The notes under the pieces: generated by a model | Told to the model about the DNA's origin: nothing | Seen by the model: the letters and a program-made list of their open reading frames with translations, nothing else | Database searches by the model: none | Shown: piece after piece, positions 33,901 to 41,042 of the stretch | Numbering within the stretch: position 1 is the first letter of the stretch | How the letters are laid out: each line of letters starts with the position of its first letter | Program-made: the position numbers and the translations under genes | Assembly (NCBI RefSeq): GCF_000204015.1 | Contig: NZ_GL883079.1 | Location: forward strand, 315,954 to 375,382 | Direction: 5' to 3' | DNA: 59,429 nucleotides | DNA from: Asticcacaulis biprosthecium C19 | Lineage (GTDB): Bacteria; Pseudomonadota; Alphaproteobacteria; Caulobacterales; Caulobacteraceae

Positions 33901-35508
33901 GGCACCGACGCCCTCTACACCTCTGTCAGCTACATGCTGACGGGGCGTTACATCGAAACGGTCTTTATGACCGGCGGTGACGCAATCGCCGTGACCGGCA
34001 ACAGCCTCAACGACATTATTGTTGGCAATAGCGCCGCCAACACCCTGACAGGCCTGGCGGGGGCGGACCTGCTCGACGGCGGTGCGGGGGGCGATCTTCT
34101 CATCGGTGGCTCAGGCAATGACACCTTTTCCGTCGATTCGGCCGGAGATGTGGTCGTCGAAAACGCTTCGGAAGGAATCGATATTGTCGAAGCGTTCGCC
34201 AGTGTCACTCTTGGCGATAATGTCGAGAATCTGCGATTTTGGGGCACGGCGAACCTCAATGGGATCGGCAATGCGCTCGGGAACGTCATGACGGGAAACA
34301 GCGGCAACAATCGGCTCGATGGCGGTGCCGGTGACGACACTTACTACGTCCAGAATGTCGGAGACAATGTTGTCGAAGCCAATGGTAACGGAACAGACAC
34401 GGTCTACGCTTCGGTGTCCTACAGCCTGTCCGGGCGCTACGTCGAATCCCTCATACTAACAGGTGTGCAAGCGATTGATGCGACAGGAAATTCCAATGCC
34501 AATAACCTGACGGGCAATGGCGGCAACAACCGTCTGGACGGCGGTGCCGGGCATGACCGGCTGAACGGCGGTGCCGGGACGGATACCCTGATTGGCGGCA
34601 GTGGAAATGATTCCTTCGTCGTAGATCAGGCGGGCGATATCGTAACCGAGGTATCGCAGGGCGGAATCGACACGGTCGAGACAGCGACAAGTTACACACT
34701 GGGCGACAACATCGAAAACATAGTGCTGATGGGATTGGACGACGTGAACGCCGTTGGTAATGCCATGAACAACCGACTCACCGGCAATGCCGGGATCAAT
34801 TTCCTTGAAGGCGGGTTAGGCGACGACACCTACGTCGTCGACAATGTGTTCGATGTTGCCGCAGAGGCCGCCAATGCCGGTATTGACCTGGTCCTTTCGT
34901 CTGTCAGTTTCGTCCTCGGGCCTGAAACCGAAAACCTGACCCTGACAGGGACCGCTGCGATCTCCGGGACCGGCAATGCGATGAACAACGTTCTGACCGG
35001 CAATGGCGGGGCCAATGTGCTGTCTGGCGGCCTGGGAAATGACACCTATTACGTCCAGAACAGCAATGACAACGTCATCGAGGGCGGTGGCGCCGGTAGC
35101 GACCTTATCTTCTCATCCGTGTCGTACGGCCTTAACGGCCGTTATGTCGAGCGTTTGATTCTCACCGGAAGCGCGGATATCGATGCCTTCGGCAACAGCA
35201 ATGGCAATAGCCTGACCGGCAACGATGGCAATAACCATTTGAATGGAAAGGGAGGTGCGGACAACCTCACCGGAGGATTAGGCAGCGATATATTTGTCTT
35301 TGAAGCCAGCAATGGTCGAGACAAGGTCCTGGACTTCCAGACGGCGGACGTCGACCTGATTGACATCAGCGCCCACACGGGTGGTGTCGCCAACTTTGAT
35401 CTGTTGCGCCAAAACGGAGCCGACGCCGTCATCGATCTGGGAGGGGGCAATATGATCACCGTCATCAATGTAACGACCGACGTGCTCGTCAGCTACGTTA
35501 TCTGGTAG
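30946..35508 (+). CDS. Large serralysin-like zinc metalloprotease with multiple RTX repeat blocks
   Basis: 1520 residues. AGAGG precedes the ATG. No Sec signal peptide, as for type I secretion substrates. Residues about 85-335 are an M10B (serralysin) catalytic domain: zinc motif HETGHTMGLKH at 236-246 and Met-turn SVMTY at 286-290. From about residue 440 the protein is built of glycine/aspartate nonapeptide RTX repeats (GGxGxDxLxGG) that bind calcium, interspersed from about 980 with longer repeat units of the form GNGGNNRLDGGAGDDTYYVQ followed by VYASVSYSL. The C-terminus has LDFQTADVDLIDISAHTGG, typical of type I secretion signals. Usual serralysins have about 480 residues. No secretion ABC/MFP genes nor a serralysin inhibitor are in the window. 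Confidence 0.92.
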   Translation: MRFKSPFDDDARPFIHSYRPDDNPPPEFHTSALQQVSLSVPQSANMAHLPVVLAPSLTGTMLSDTRSVSVAAGVTGSSGPGLASALWTYVYDPTDGRYEFSHDQDIDAVLIGSRWDITNLTFSFPVSGSVYQPGYDSPGFVTNHIAFNAMQQTAVRLLLGQVAGFTLLSFTEITETSNTHAVLRFSQTSDSGVPTAEGRFPGPDVGDGDVWVGTSTDQLAYTVPQSGNWGMDMLLHETGHTMGLKHGHSDYTDFDLTIDGHVSTFMPGPRYGTQALPTDHDSSAYSVMTYRSDPGNVMMTPQSSLYDMAQTYMQNDIAALQYLYGANFNVNATDSVYTFDTSTGEMFINGVGQGIPTRPDGDVGKIFRTIWDGGGNDTYNLSNSFRNQTVDLNPGGWTIFNDRQLADLRGGDPDVTVNAPGNFANARLYNFDTRSLIENVTTGAGHDTIYGNTARNHIQAGGGDDLVYGGDGWDTLEGGFSNDTLEGGDGYDRLNGGDGQDSLIGGTGDDTILGGDGTDTLDGGGGDDVLRGETGGGGSARGGTGNDTYYMSGGYIFELPGEGLDVLFAEDNADLDDNVETLYLIGDGNYRGIGNASHNLIVGNAGNNRLDGGEGNDTLQGGSGNDELIAGGILGTGLLEGEAGDDILRSSGMGDYYGGEGNDTIWAGFSFVGTEYLYGEEGFDILNASVTPLNYSFDFFSGLSNWASQRLSGFEGIITGVGLDHIVGDDEANMIETGGGDDTLNGGYGDDTLIGGEGGDIIVAGQGGDGADWVDGGEGNDVITTSGVGDYFGGGGNDTIRAGMDGNGIEFVDGGEGVDLLDLGLTIHDYVLNLATGAVASNPDETFVGFELVFTGSGHDSITGSDGYNIIATGSGNDTVDGGAGFDDLDGGDGLDTLDYSSAGVTLAGMVVDLSLATLTKGGQTEYVLNFENVIGAAANETYFGTVDGNRLDGGIGVDVLRGGLGDDTYVVDNSNDKVFEAAGEGTDALYTSVSYMLTGRYIETVFMTGGDAIAVTGNSLNDIIVGNSAANTLTGLAGADLLDGGAGGDLLIGGSGNDTFSVDSAGDVVVENASEGIDIVEAFASVTLGDNVENLRFWGTANLNGIGNALGNVMTGNSGNNRLDGGAGDDTYYVQNVGDNVVEANGNGTDTVYASVSYSLSGRYVESLILTGVQAIDATGNSNANNLTGNGGNNRLDGGAGHDRLNGGAGTDTLIGGSGNDSFVVDQAGDIVTEVSQGGIDTVETATSYTLGDNIENIVLMGLDDVNAVGNAMNNRLTGNAGINFLEGGLGDDTYVVDNVFDVAAEAANAGIDLVLSSVSFVLGPETENLTLTGTAAISGTGNAMNNVLTGNGGANVLSGGLGNDTYYVQNSNDNVIEGGGAGSDLIFSSVSYGLNGRYVERLILTGSADIDAFGNSNGNSLTGNDGNNHLNGKGGADNLTGGLGSDIFVFEASNGRDKVLDFQTADVDLIDISAHTGGVANFDLLRQNGADAVIDLGGGNMITVINVTTDVLVSYVIW

Positions 35509-35570
35509 CACGGCTTGACAGAGGTTACGGCACGCCGTCTCCTGCTGATCTGGTGGACGGAGGCTAGGTG

Positions 35571-37355
35571 ATGAAAGAACGGTTGCGTGTGTCGTGCTTG
35601 GTGCTGGCGGTGTGGGCGTTGGGCTTTCATGCCGTGGCCGCGCCGAAGCCGGCGGACGCCGTCTTCGTCAATGGCAAGGTCCTGACCCTGGATGCCAACA
35701 GCACGGTGGCCCAGGCGGTGGCGGTCAGCGACGGCCGAATCGTCTTTGTCGGTGACGACACCGGCGCCAAGGCGTTGACCGGCCGCAAGACCACGGTCGT
35801 CGACCTGCAAGGGCGGACCCTGATGCCCGGCCTGGTCGACGGTCACATGCACCCGCAATCGGGCGGCCTGCGGACGCTCGGCTGCAATCTCAACTACGAG
35901 CGGCTGACTCGCGAGGACTTTCTGGGGCGGATCCAGGCCTGCCTCGACGCCGAAGCCGATGCGCCGGCTGACCGCTGGCTGGTGGTCATCAACTGGTTCC
36001 AGCAGGACATGATTCCGGCGGGTTTCGCCCCGACCAAGGCCGATCTCGATACGCTGAAGACGCGCCGTCCGGTCATGGTGCGCTCATCGTTCGGTCACTC
36101 GGCCCTAGTCAATTCCACGGGTTTGGTCGCCGCGAAAATCGCCCGGGACACGCCCGATCCCAAGGATGGCCGCATCGTTCGCGGTAACGACGGCGATGCG
36201 ACCGGCCTGCTGGAGGACGCTGCCCAGTCTCAGGTTCAGGCGCTGATTCCGCCGCCCGACGAAGCGACCAACCTGAAGGCGACGCGTGTCGCGCTGAAAC
36301 TTATGGCAGAGCAGGGGATCACCACCTTCCTCGACGCCTATACCGATATCGAGACACTGACGGCCTACCAGACCCTGTACCGTAGTGGCGAACTGTCGGC
36401 GCGCGGCCATTTCGCCGTTCTGGTCGACGCCACCGAAAACTACGATCCGGCCCCCGCGGTGGCCGAGGTAGTGCGTCAGCGCGAGGTCTACGACACCGGC
36501 GACCAGGGTGTGAAACCGGGCCTGCGCATCCACACCGCCAAGCTTTTCCTGGACGGTGTCATCACAGCGCCGGCCTTCACCGGAGTTATGGTGGCGCCAT
36601 ACTTCGAAAAACCTGGAAGTGATAGCGATCCTCATTGGCGGCCCGGTAGTAACAAGGGGCCGAAATCCTATTTCAGCTATGACCAGTTGACCGACACCCT
36701 GCGGCGTCTGGCCGATGCCGGGATAGACCCGCACATGCATGCTGACGGTGATGGCGCGGTTCGCCTGGCGCTGGATGCCGTGGCCGACCTGCGCCGCACG
36801 CACCCGGGCAAGGATATTCGTCCGGCTATCGCCCATGCCGAGATCGTCGATCCAGCCGACTATCCGCGCTTTGCCGAACTTAACGCCGTGCCGGTCCTGT
36901 CGTTCCAGTGGGGCAAACCGGCGGCCGACACCATCGAAGGCGCCCGCGACTATCTCGGGCCCTATCGTCACGCCATCATGGAGCCGTCGGGCCTGTTGGC
37001 CATCTATGGCGCGCGCCTGACCTTCGGCAGCGACTGGCCGGTCGATCCGCTCAACGAATGGTTCGCGTTGAAGGTTGCCGTGACCCGCACAACGACCCGT
37101 GAAGATCAGGCTAAGTATCCCGGCAGGTTGGGCATCGACCCTGGTTTGAGTTTGGACACGGCCTTGCGCGCCATGACGTCGGGTTCTGCCTATGCCTTGC
37201 ATGTTGAAAGCGATGTTGGCTCGATCGAAGTGGGCAAATATGCCGACCTGATCGTACTGGACCGCGACCTGACCGTGACGGCTCCAGAAGACCTGGGCGA
37301 CACGAAAGTGGTGCTGACTATGGTCGGCGGCAGGGTGGTTTACCGGCGAGATTAG
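35571..37355 (+). CDS. Exported amidohydrolase of the YtcJ/Amidohydro_3 type
   Basis: 594 residues from ATG 35571, with GGAGG seven bases upstream; a GTG at 35568 is too close. Signal peptide LVLAVWALGFHAVAA. Metal-ligand motif GLVDGHMHPQSGG near residue 93 and, later, DAGIDPHMHADGDGAVRLAL, IAHAEIVDP and FGSDWPVDPLNEW form the binuclear amidohydrolase centre. The end VGKYADLIVLDRDL is family-typical. Substrate unknown. The last four bases overlap the convergent TetR gene. Confidence 0.88.
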   Translation: MKERLRVSCLVLAVWALGFHAVAAPKPADAVFVNGKVLTLDANSTVAQAVAVSDGRIVFVGDDTGAKALTGRKTTVVDLQGRTLMPGLVDGHMHPQSGGLRTLGCNLNYERLTREDFLGRIQACLDAEADAPADRWLVVINWFQQDMIPAGFAPTKADLDTLKTRRPVMVRSSFGHSALVNSTGLVAAKIARDTPDPKDGRIVRGNDGDATGLLEDAAQSQVQALIPPPDEATNLKATRVALKLMAEQGITTFLDAYTDIETLTAYQTLYRSGELSARGHFAVLVDATENYDPAPAVAEVVRQREVYDTGDQGVKPGLRIHTAKLFLDGVITAPAFTGVMVAPYFEKPGSDSDPHWRPGSNKGPKSYFSYDQLTDTLRRLADAGIDPHMHADGDGAVRLALDAVADLRRTHPGKDIRPAIAHAEIVDPADYPRFAELNAVPVLSFQWGKPAADTIEGARDYLGPYRHAIMEPSGLLAIYGARLTFGSDWPVDPLNEWFALKVAVTRTTTREDQAKYPGRLGIDPGLSLDTALRAMTSGSAYALHVESDVGSIEVGKYADLIVLDRDLTVTAPEDLGDTKVVLTMVGGRVVYRRD

Positions 37356-37903
37356 TCTCCCAGAACAGCCGCCACCAGGCCTTGGCTGGTGCGATGAATG
37401 ACGTCGGCCAGCACAGTCTGCGATACGGAGACTTGGCCCAGGATCCACGGCGTCAGCACGGCGAACTGGGCGGCGGCGATCTGCGAGGCCAGAAGACGCA
37501 GAGGAATCGGCGGCGGCGTGTCCGACAATTTTTCCAGGCGTGCCTCGATTAGTTCGGCTAGCACATCCAGCATGATGTCGCGCGCCGGCAGGTAGAAAAG
37601 CACCCGTCCGAGGGCCTGGCGTTCCTTGAAGTGCTGCAGCCACCAGCCCAGTTGCGCCGGTACATCGCGTGATCCGATCACCGCCGCCAAGGCCGACATC
37701 GGCATGGTCAGGCTGTCGCGCAGCATGTCGCTCTTGGTGCGAAAATGCTCATACAAGGTCGATCGGCCGACATTGGCCCGCTGGGCCACGGCCGCCACTG
37801 TCACGTCGTTGTAGTTCAACTCGAACAGCAACTCGATAAAGGCGCGGCGGATGGCCTGGCGGGTCTTTTCCTGACGGCGATCCAGCGAGTCGTTGGTGGA
37901 CAT
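37352..37903 (-). CDS. TetR-family transcriptional regulator
   Basis: 183 residues from ATG 37903 (AGGGAGC upstream), not from the upstream in-frame ATG. The N-terminal helix-turn-helix is ELNYNDVTVAAVAQRANVGRSTLYEHFRTKSDML, a clear TetR signature. The C-terminal ligand domain starts about residue 70 and resembles a TetR_C-type helical bundle. It is divergent from the membrane protein at 38004. An inverted repeat in the 100-base gap is a probable operator, making it a local regulator of the divergent genes. Confidence 0.9.
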   Translation of the reverse strand: MSTNDSLDRRQEKTRQAIRRAFIELLFELNYNDVTVAAVAQRANVGRSTLYEHFRTKSDMLRDSLTMPMSALAAVIGSRDVPAQLGWWLQHFKERQALGRVLFYLPARDIMLDVLAELIEARLEKLSDTPPPIPLRLLASQIAAAQFAVLTPWILGQVSVSQTVLADVIHRTSQGLVAAVLGD

Positions 37904-37912
37904 GTTGCTCCC

Positions 37913-37932
37913 TTTGTCCGGTATCAGACAAA
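37913..37932. promoter_or_regulatory. Candidate TetR operator
   Basis: TTTGTC (37913-37918) and GACAAA (37927-37932) form a perfect inverted repeat with an 8-base spacer, lying between the regulator start and the divergent membrane protein gene. Size and position fit a TetR autoregulatory operator; unproven. Confidence 0.45.
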
Positions 37933-38003
37933 ACCTATGCCGAATTTGGCGACGAAGCGCACGTGTTTTTCTAGGCTGGTCTCTCACTTCTGAGGAAACC
38001 GTT

Positions 38004-38663
38004 ATGACTCAAATTACGCCCTTGCGCCTGAACGCGCCGGCCTATGGCTGGTTGCTGGGGCTGTCGACCCTGGCCGCCCTGGCCTTGATCAGCCATCATC
38101 CAACCGCCAGTGTCGGCCATCCCGAGGACGGCCTGAACAACATCCTGGCCGTCGCCGCCCAGGGCCGGCACGTGCATGGCGCCCTGACCGCCATGCTGCT
38201 GTTGTTCGCCACAGGCTTTTCCGGTTTTGCCTGGCGGCTGGGCATTTCGCACCCGCTGGTGATGGCCGGTTGGCTTAGTTATGTCGGTGGCAGCCTGGTC
38301 ATGATGCTGGCGGCGCTGTTCGACGGCTTTGTCATCGCCGATATTGCCGCGCGCATGGCCGACCAGCGCCAGGCCGCCTTCGACTTGATTCATTTCAGCG
38401 GTATCGTCATCCAGGCCCTGGCCCGGCTCGCCTTCGTGCTGATGGCCCTGAGTTCGCTGCTATGGGGCTTGGCCCTGTTGCACCGCAAAGGCTGGACGCG
38501 CGGGCTCGGCCTGCTGGGCATCGTCGTCGGCGCGCTTTCGCTGGCCTTCCTACTGTTGACGGCGATAGGTTTCGACGTTGGTCGTTTGTTGATCTATATG
38601 GCCGTCCAGACCGTCTGGCATGCCGCCGTCGCCCTGTGGCTGATCCGCACGAAGCCGGAATAG
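38004..38663 (+). CDS. Integral membrane protein of unknown function
   Basis: 219 residues from ATG 38004 (GAGGAAA upstream). Six hydrophobic segments are visible, for example WLLGLSTLAALALISHH, ALTAMLLLFATGFSGFAWRL, VGGSLVMMLAALFDGFVIA, ALARLAFVLMALSSLLWGLAL and LGLLGIVVGALSLAFLLLTAI. Histidines occur after the first segment (HHPTASVGH) and before the second (GRHVHG). I do not recognise the family. Probably controlled by the divergent TetR regulator; the VOC-fold gene follows 9 bases downstream. Confidence 0.75.
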   Translation: MTQITPLRLNAPAYGWLLGLSTLAALALISHHPTASVGHPEDGLNNILAVAAQGRHVHGALTAMLLLFATGFSGFAWRLGISHPLVMAGWLSYVGGSLVMMLAALFDGFVIADIAARMADQRQAAFDLIHFSGIVIQALARLAFVLMALSSLLWGLALLHRKGWTRGLGLLGIVVGALSLAFLLLTAIGFDVGRLLIYMAVQTVWHAAVALWLIRTKPE

Positions 38664-38672
38664 GAGATTCGT

Positions 38673-39044
38673 ATGCCCGCCATTCTCGACCAACGCCTGT
38701 TTCTCCCGACCAAGAACTTCCGGCGCTCGATCGACTTCTACACCCGTCTGGGCTGGACTTCGGTCTATCAGGACGCCGACCTGGCGCTGATGAAGCTGAG
38801 TCCGTCGCACTTCTTCCTGCAGAATGCCTTTGTCGAGGCGTGGGCGCATAACACCATGGTGCACCTGATCGTCGACGACGCCACCGCCTGGTACGACAAG
38901 GTGAAACAGGTCAAGGCCGACGGCGGCTTTGCTGAGGTGACCGTGCATCCACCGCGGCGCGAAGCCTATGGCGCCCTGGCGACCCATATACTCGATCCCG
39001 CCGGGGTACTGCTGTTCTTTGCCCAGATGGACCAACCGGCCTGA
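38673..39044 (+). CDS. VOC-superfamily (glyoxalase/bleomycin-resistance fold) protein
   Basis: 123 residues with AGGAG upstream. Two beta-alpha-beta-beta-beta units: FLPTKNFRRSIDFYTRLGW near the start and NTMVHLIVDDATAWYDKVKQ in the middle, ending THILDPAGVLLFFAQMD. The H/E metal pattern of glyoxalase I is not complete, so resistance or binding roles are equally possible. Likely cotranscribed with the membrane protein upstream. Confidence 0.85.
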   Translation: MPAILDQRLFLPTKNFRRSIDFYTRLGWTSVYQDADLALMKLSPSHFFLQNAFVEAWAHNTMVHLIVDDATAWYDKVKQVKADGGFAEVTVHPPRREAYGALATHILDPAGVLLFFAQMDQPA

Positions 39045-39124
39045 TCTTGACGTGGAGCATCCGATTTCCTAAGTGGGCGGCGCGGAGACCACGTTCCCGC
39101 CGCCTGACCTGAGGTGGATCAAGA

Positions 39125-39138
39125 CCGGGACGGCCCGG
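39125..39138 (+). promoter_or_regulatory. CCGGG-ACGG-CCCGG hairpin before the SMR gene
   Basis: A five-base-pair stem with an ACGG tetraloop lies 20 bases before the start codon, directly upstream of the ribosome binding site. ACGR loops are the hallmark of guanidine-II (mini-ykkC) riboswitches, which regulate Gdx-type SMR genes, but those need two such hairpins and I find only one. A GGCGGCG/CGCCGCC stem just upstream has a different loop. Confidence 0.3.
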
Positions 39139-39158
39139 CAGCTCTTTTGGAGACTGTC

Positions 39159-39478
39159 ATGGCGTGGTTCGTTCTGGTTATCGCCGGTATTTTCGAGGTC
39201 ATCTGGGCCTATGCGATGAAGCAGTCGCATGGTTTTACGCGGCTATGGCCCAGCATCATCACCATTGTCGGCATGCTGATCAGCTTCGGCCTTCTGTCCT
39301 GGTCGATGAAGTCGTTGCCGCTGGGAACCGCCTATACGGTGTGGACCGGGATTGGCGCGATCGGCGCCTTTATCGTCGGCGTCGCGGTTCTGGGGAGCCG
39401 GCCAGCCCGATGCGTATTGCCGCAGCGGTAATGATCGTTGGCGGGCTGGTGCTGATGAAGCTGTCCAGCCCGGCCTGA
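39159..39478 (+). pseudogene. SMR-family efflux protein, SugE/Gdx-like, frameshifted at a G4 run
   Basis: From ATG 39159 (GGAG upstream) the frame reads [20 protein letters not shown], then [11 protein letters not shown], and the Gdx-like block [20 protein letters not shown], but after GVAVLG it turns to [11 protein letters not shown] and stops at 39431. The next frame continues [27 protein letters not shown] to 39478. Inserting one G in GGGG (39392-39395) restores LGEPASPMR and a 106-residue, four-helix protein; the usual family reading is LGEPAS. The SugE/Gdx subgroup exports guanidinium ion. Sequencing error is the likely cause. Confidence 0.85.
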
Positions 39479-39485
39479 CACACGG

Positions 39486-40910
39486 CTACATCCGTGGGGC
39501 GAAAGGCGGTGCCTTGACCACGATCTGCGTCGTCTGTGGCGTCTGCCCGCGCATGAATTCGGCGATGACTTGGGTCACTTCCGGCGATACCATAAACATG
39601 TTGTGACCAGCATTTTCCACCGTCACCGTAGTCACATTCGACAGAGCCGCCACCGCAGTGTGCTGCTCGAACGGATAGGTGCGCCCGTCCAAGCTGCCGG
39701 CCAGCACCAAGACAGGCATATTGCCCTGCGGCGCCGTGCGGAAGCCATCGCCCAGGTCGAGGCCGAGAGCGCCGGCCAGGTGCGGCATGGGATAGTTCAG
39801 AACGTCGCCCAGTATAGCGGTCTTCGCCTCCGCCTCAACCTGGGCCAGGCGTTCGGCGCCAATGCCTGAGGCGATATCCATGGCCAGAGGCATCAGGCGG
39901 AACTCTTCCGGTGCGCCCGGCGACATGAAGCGCCCCAGCAAGCCCGCGACTGGGTCAGTCATGCCGGCATCGACCGCCAAGTATAGCATCAGCAACTGAG
40001 CCGCGGTCTGGGGATCGGCGATCGAGGCGCTGGCCAGCATTTGCATGACCTCGCCGGTCAAAAGCATGGGCTTGGGACCATCCGTCGTCGGCACTTGCAG
40101 CATGACCGGTGCTGCATCCAGTCGGGCGTGAACACCGCGCATCAGCCCCTTGATATCCGGGTAGACGGTCTTTGCCGCCGGTTCCAGATCGATGGCGGCC
40201 TGCAATCGATCGAAATAGGCATCCGTCTCTGACGGCAGCTTTACCGTCTGGTCCAACCCTTCGACGCTGGCCAGAACGACCTTGTCAATGCGGGCGGGCA
40301 TCTCTTTCACCGCAGCCAGCGCCAGATGGGTTCCGTAGGAGATACCCCATAGAGTGACTTTTTCGGCGCCGAGGTGGGCGCGCAAAGCGTCAATGTCGCG
40401 CGCGTTTTCCACCGTCGTATAGCCGGCCGGATCGAACCCGGCCGCCCGCCAGAAGACGGCGCACTGTTCGGCCGCCTGGCGCAGCAACTGGTTGCGATCG
40501 GCTGGTGCGACGACGCGGTCCATCGGGATGACCACGTCCGAGACGCACTTCGGCGCGGCTTCCGACAGGCCGGTGCCGCGCTGGTCCAGCGCGATAACAT
40601 CGCCAAATTCGCGCATAGCCATGAACAGGGGAAAGCGCTCGTGTTTGGCCGTGTCGATGCCGGACCCGCCCGGTCCGCCGGCCAGGTAGACAATCGGTGC
40701 GCCCGGTTTGGCGCCCGTGGCCGGGAAGCGGACATAGTGAATATCGATTATGCGGCTGTTCGGGTCGGCTCGGTTTTCAGGCACCGTAAACGAACCGTGG
40801 AAGGCATCGACCTTTTGGCCAGACTTGCTTTCGAAGACCAATGCGTCTTCGGCCGCCATCACCGGAGCAGCGGTAAGAAGGAGGAAGGCGAAGGGGAGGG
40901 TGAATTTCAT
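39486..40910 (-). CDS. Secreted alpha/beta hydrolase with TAP-like C-terminus (proline iminopeptidase type)
   Basis: 474 residues from ATG 40910 (AGGTG upstream); a longer in-frame reading to 41090 has no signal-peptide character. Signal peptide PFAFLLLTAAPVMA. Oxyanion stretch VYLAGGPGGSG, FGDVIALDQRGTGLS and nucleophile elbow LWGISYGTHLAL (Ser in GISYG) mark the tripeptidyl/prolyl aminopeptidase group. The C-terminal TAP-like part has MPVLVLAGSLDGRTYPFEQ (acid) and NAGHNMFMVSPEV (catalytic His). Expected to act on peptides in the periplasm. It ends 7 bases from the convergent SMR gene. Confidence 0.87.
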   Translation of the reverse strand: MKFTLPFAFLLLTAAPVMAAEDALVFESKSGQKVDAFHGSFTVPENRADPNSRIIDIHYVRFPATGAKPGAPIVYLAGGPGGSGIDTAKHERFPLFMAMREFGDVIALDQRGTGLSEAAPKCVSDVVIPMDRVVAPADRNQLLRQAAEQCAVFWRAAGFDPAGYTTVENARDIDALRAHLGAEKVTLWGISYGTHLALAAVKEMPARIDKVVLASVEGLDQTVKLPSETDAYFDRLQAAIDLEPAAKTVYPDIKGLMRGVHARLDAAPVMLQVPTTDGPKPMLLTGEVMQMLASASIADPQTAAQLLMLYLAVDAGMTDPVAGLLGRFMSPGAPEEFRLMPLAMDIASGIGAERLAQVEAEAKTAILGDVLNYPMPHLAGALGLDLGDGFRTAPQGNMPVLVLAGSLDGRTYPFEQHTAVAALSNVTTVTVENAGHNMFMVSPEVTQVIAEFMRGQTPQTTQIVVKAPPFAPRM

Positions 40911-41042
40911 AGGGCACCTGTGGCTGAACATGCCACCACCCTTAGTTCGCGCAGGCCGGACGTCATGCGTCTTTCGGCCGGTGGTGGCGGATTTCCGGTG
41001 AATGGCGATGACGGGGGGCATTGGATCGGCTAACGGTAGGGC

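Noticed and set aside
32270-35320. DNA repeats that might suggest a CRISPR or minisatellite
   Set aside because: They are the codons of RTX protein repeats in one long frame; repeat units vary and there are no spacers.
39045-39158. Guanidine-I (ykkC) or guanidine-III riboswitch before the SMR gene
   Set aside because: The conserved single-stranded blocks I know for those classes are not present; only the ACGG-loop hairpin remains.
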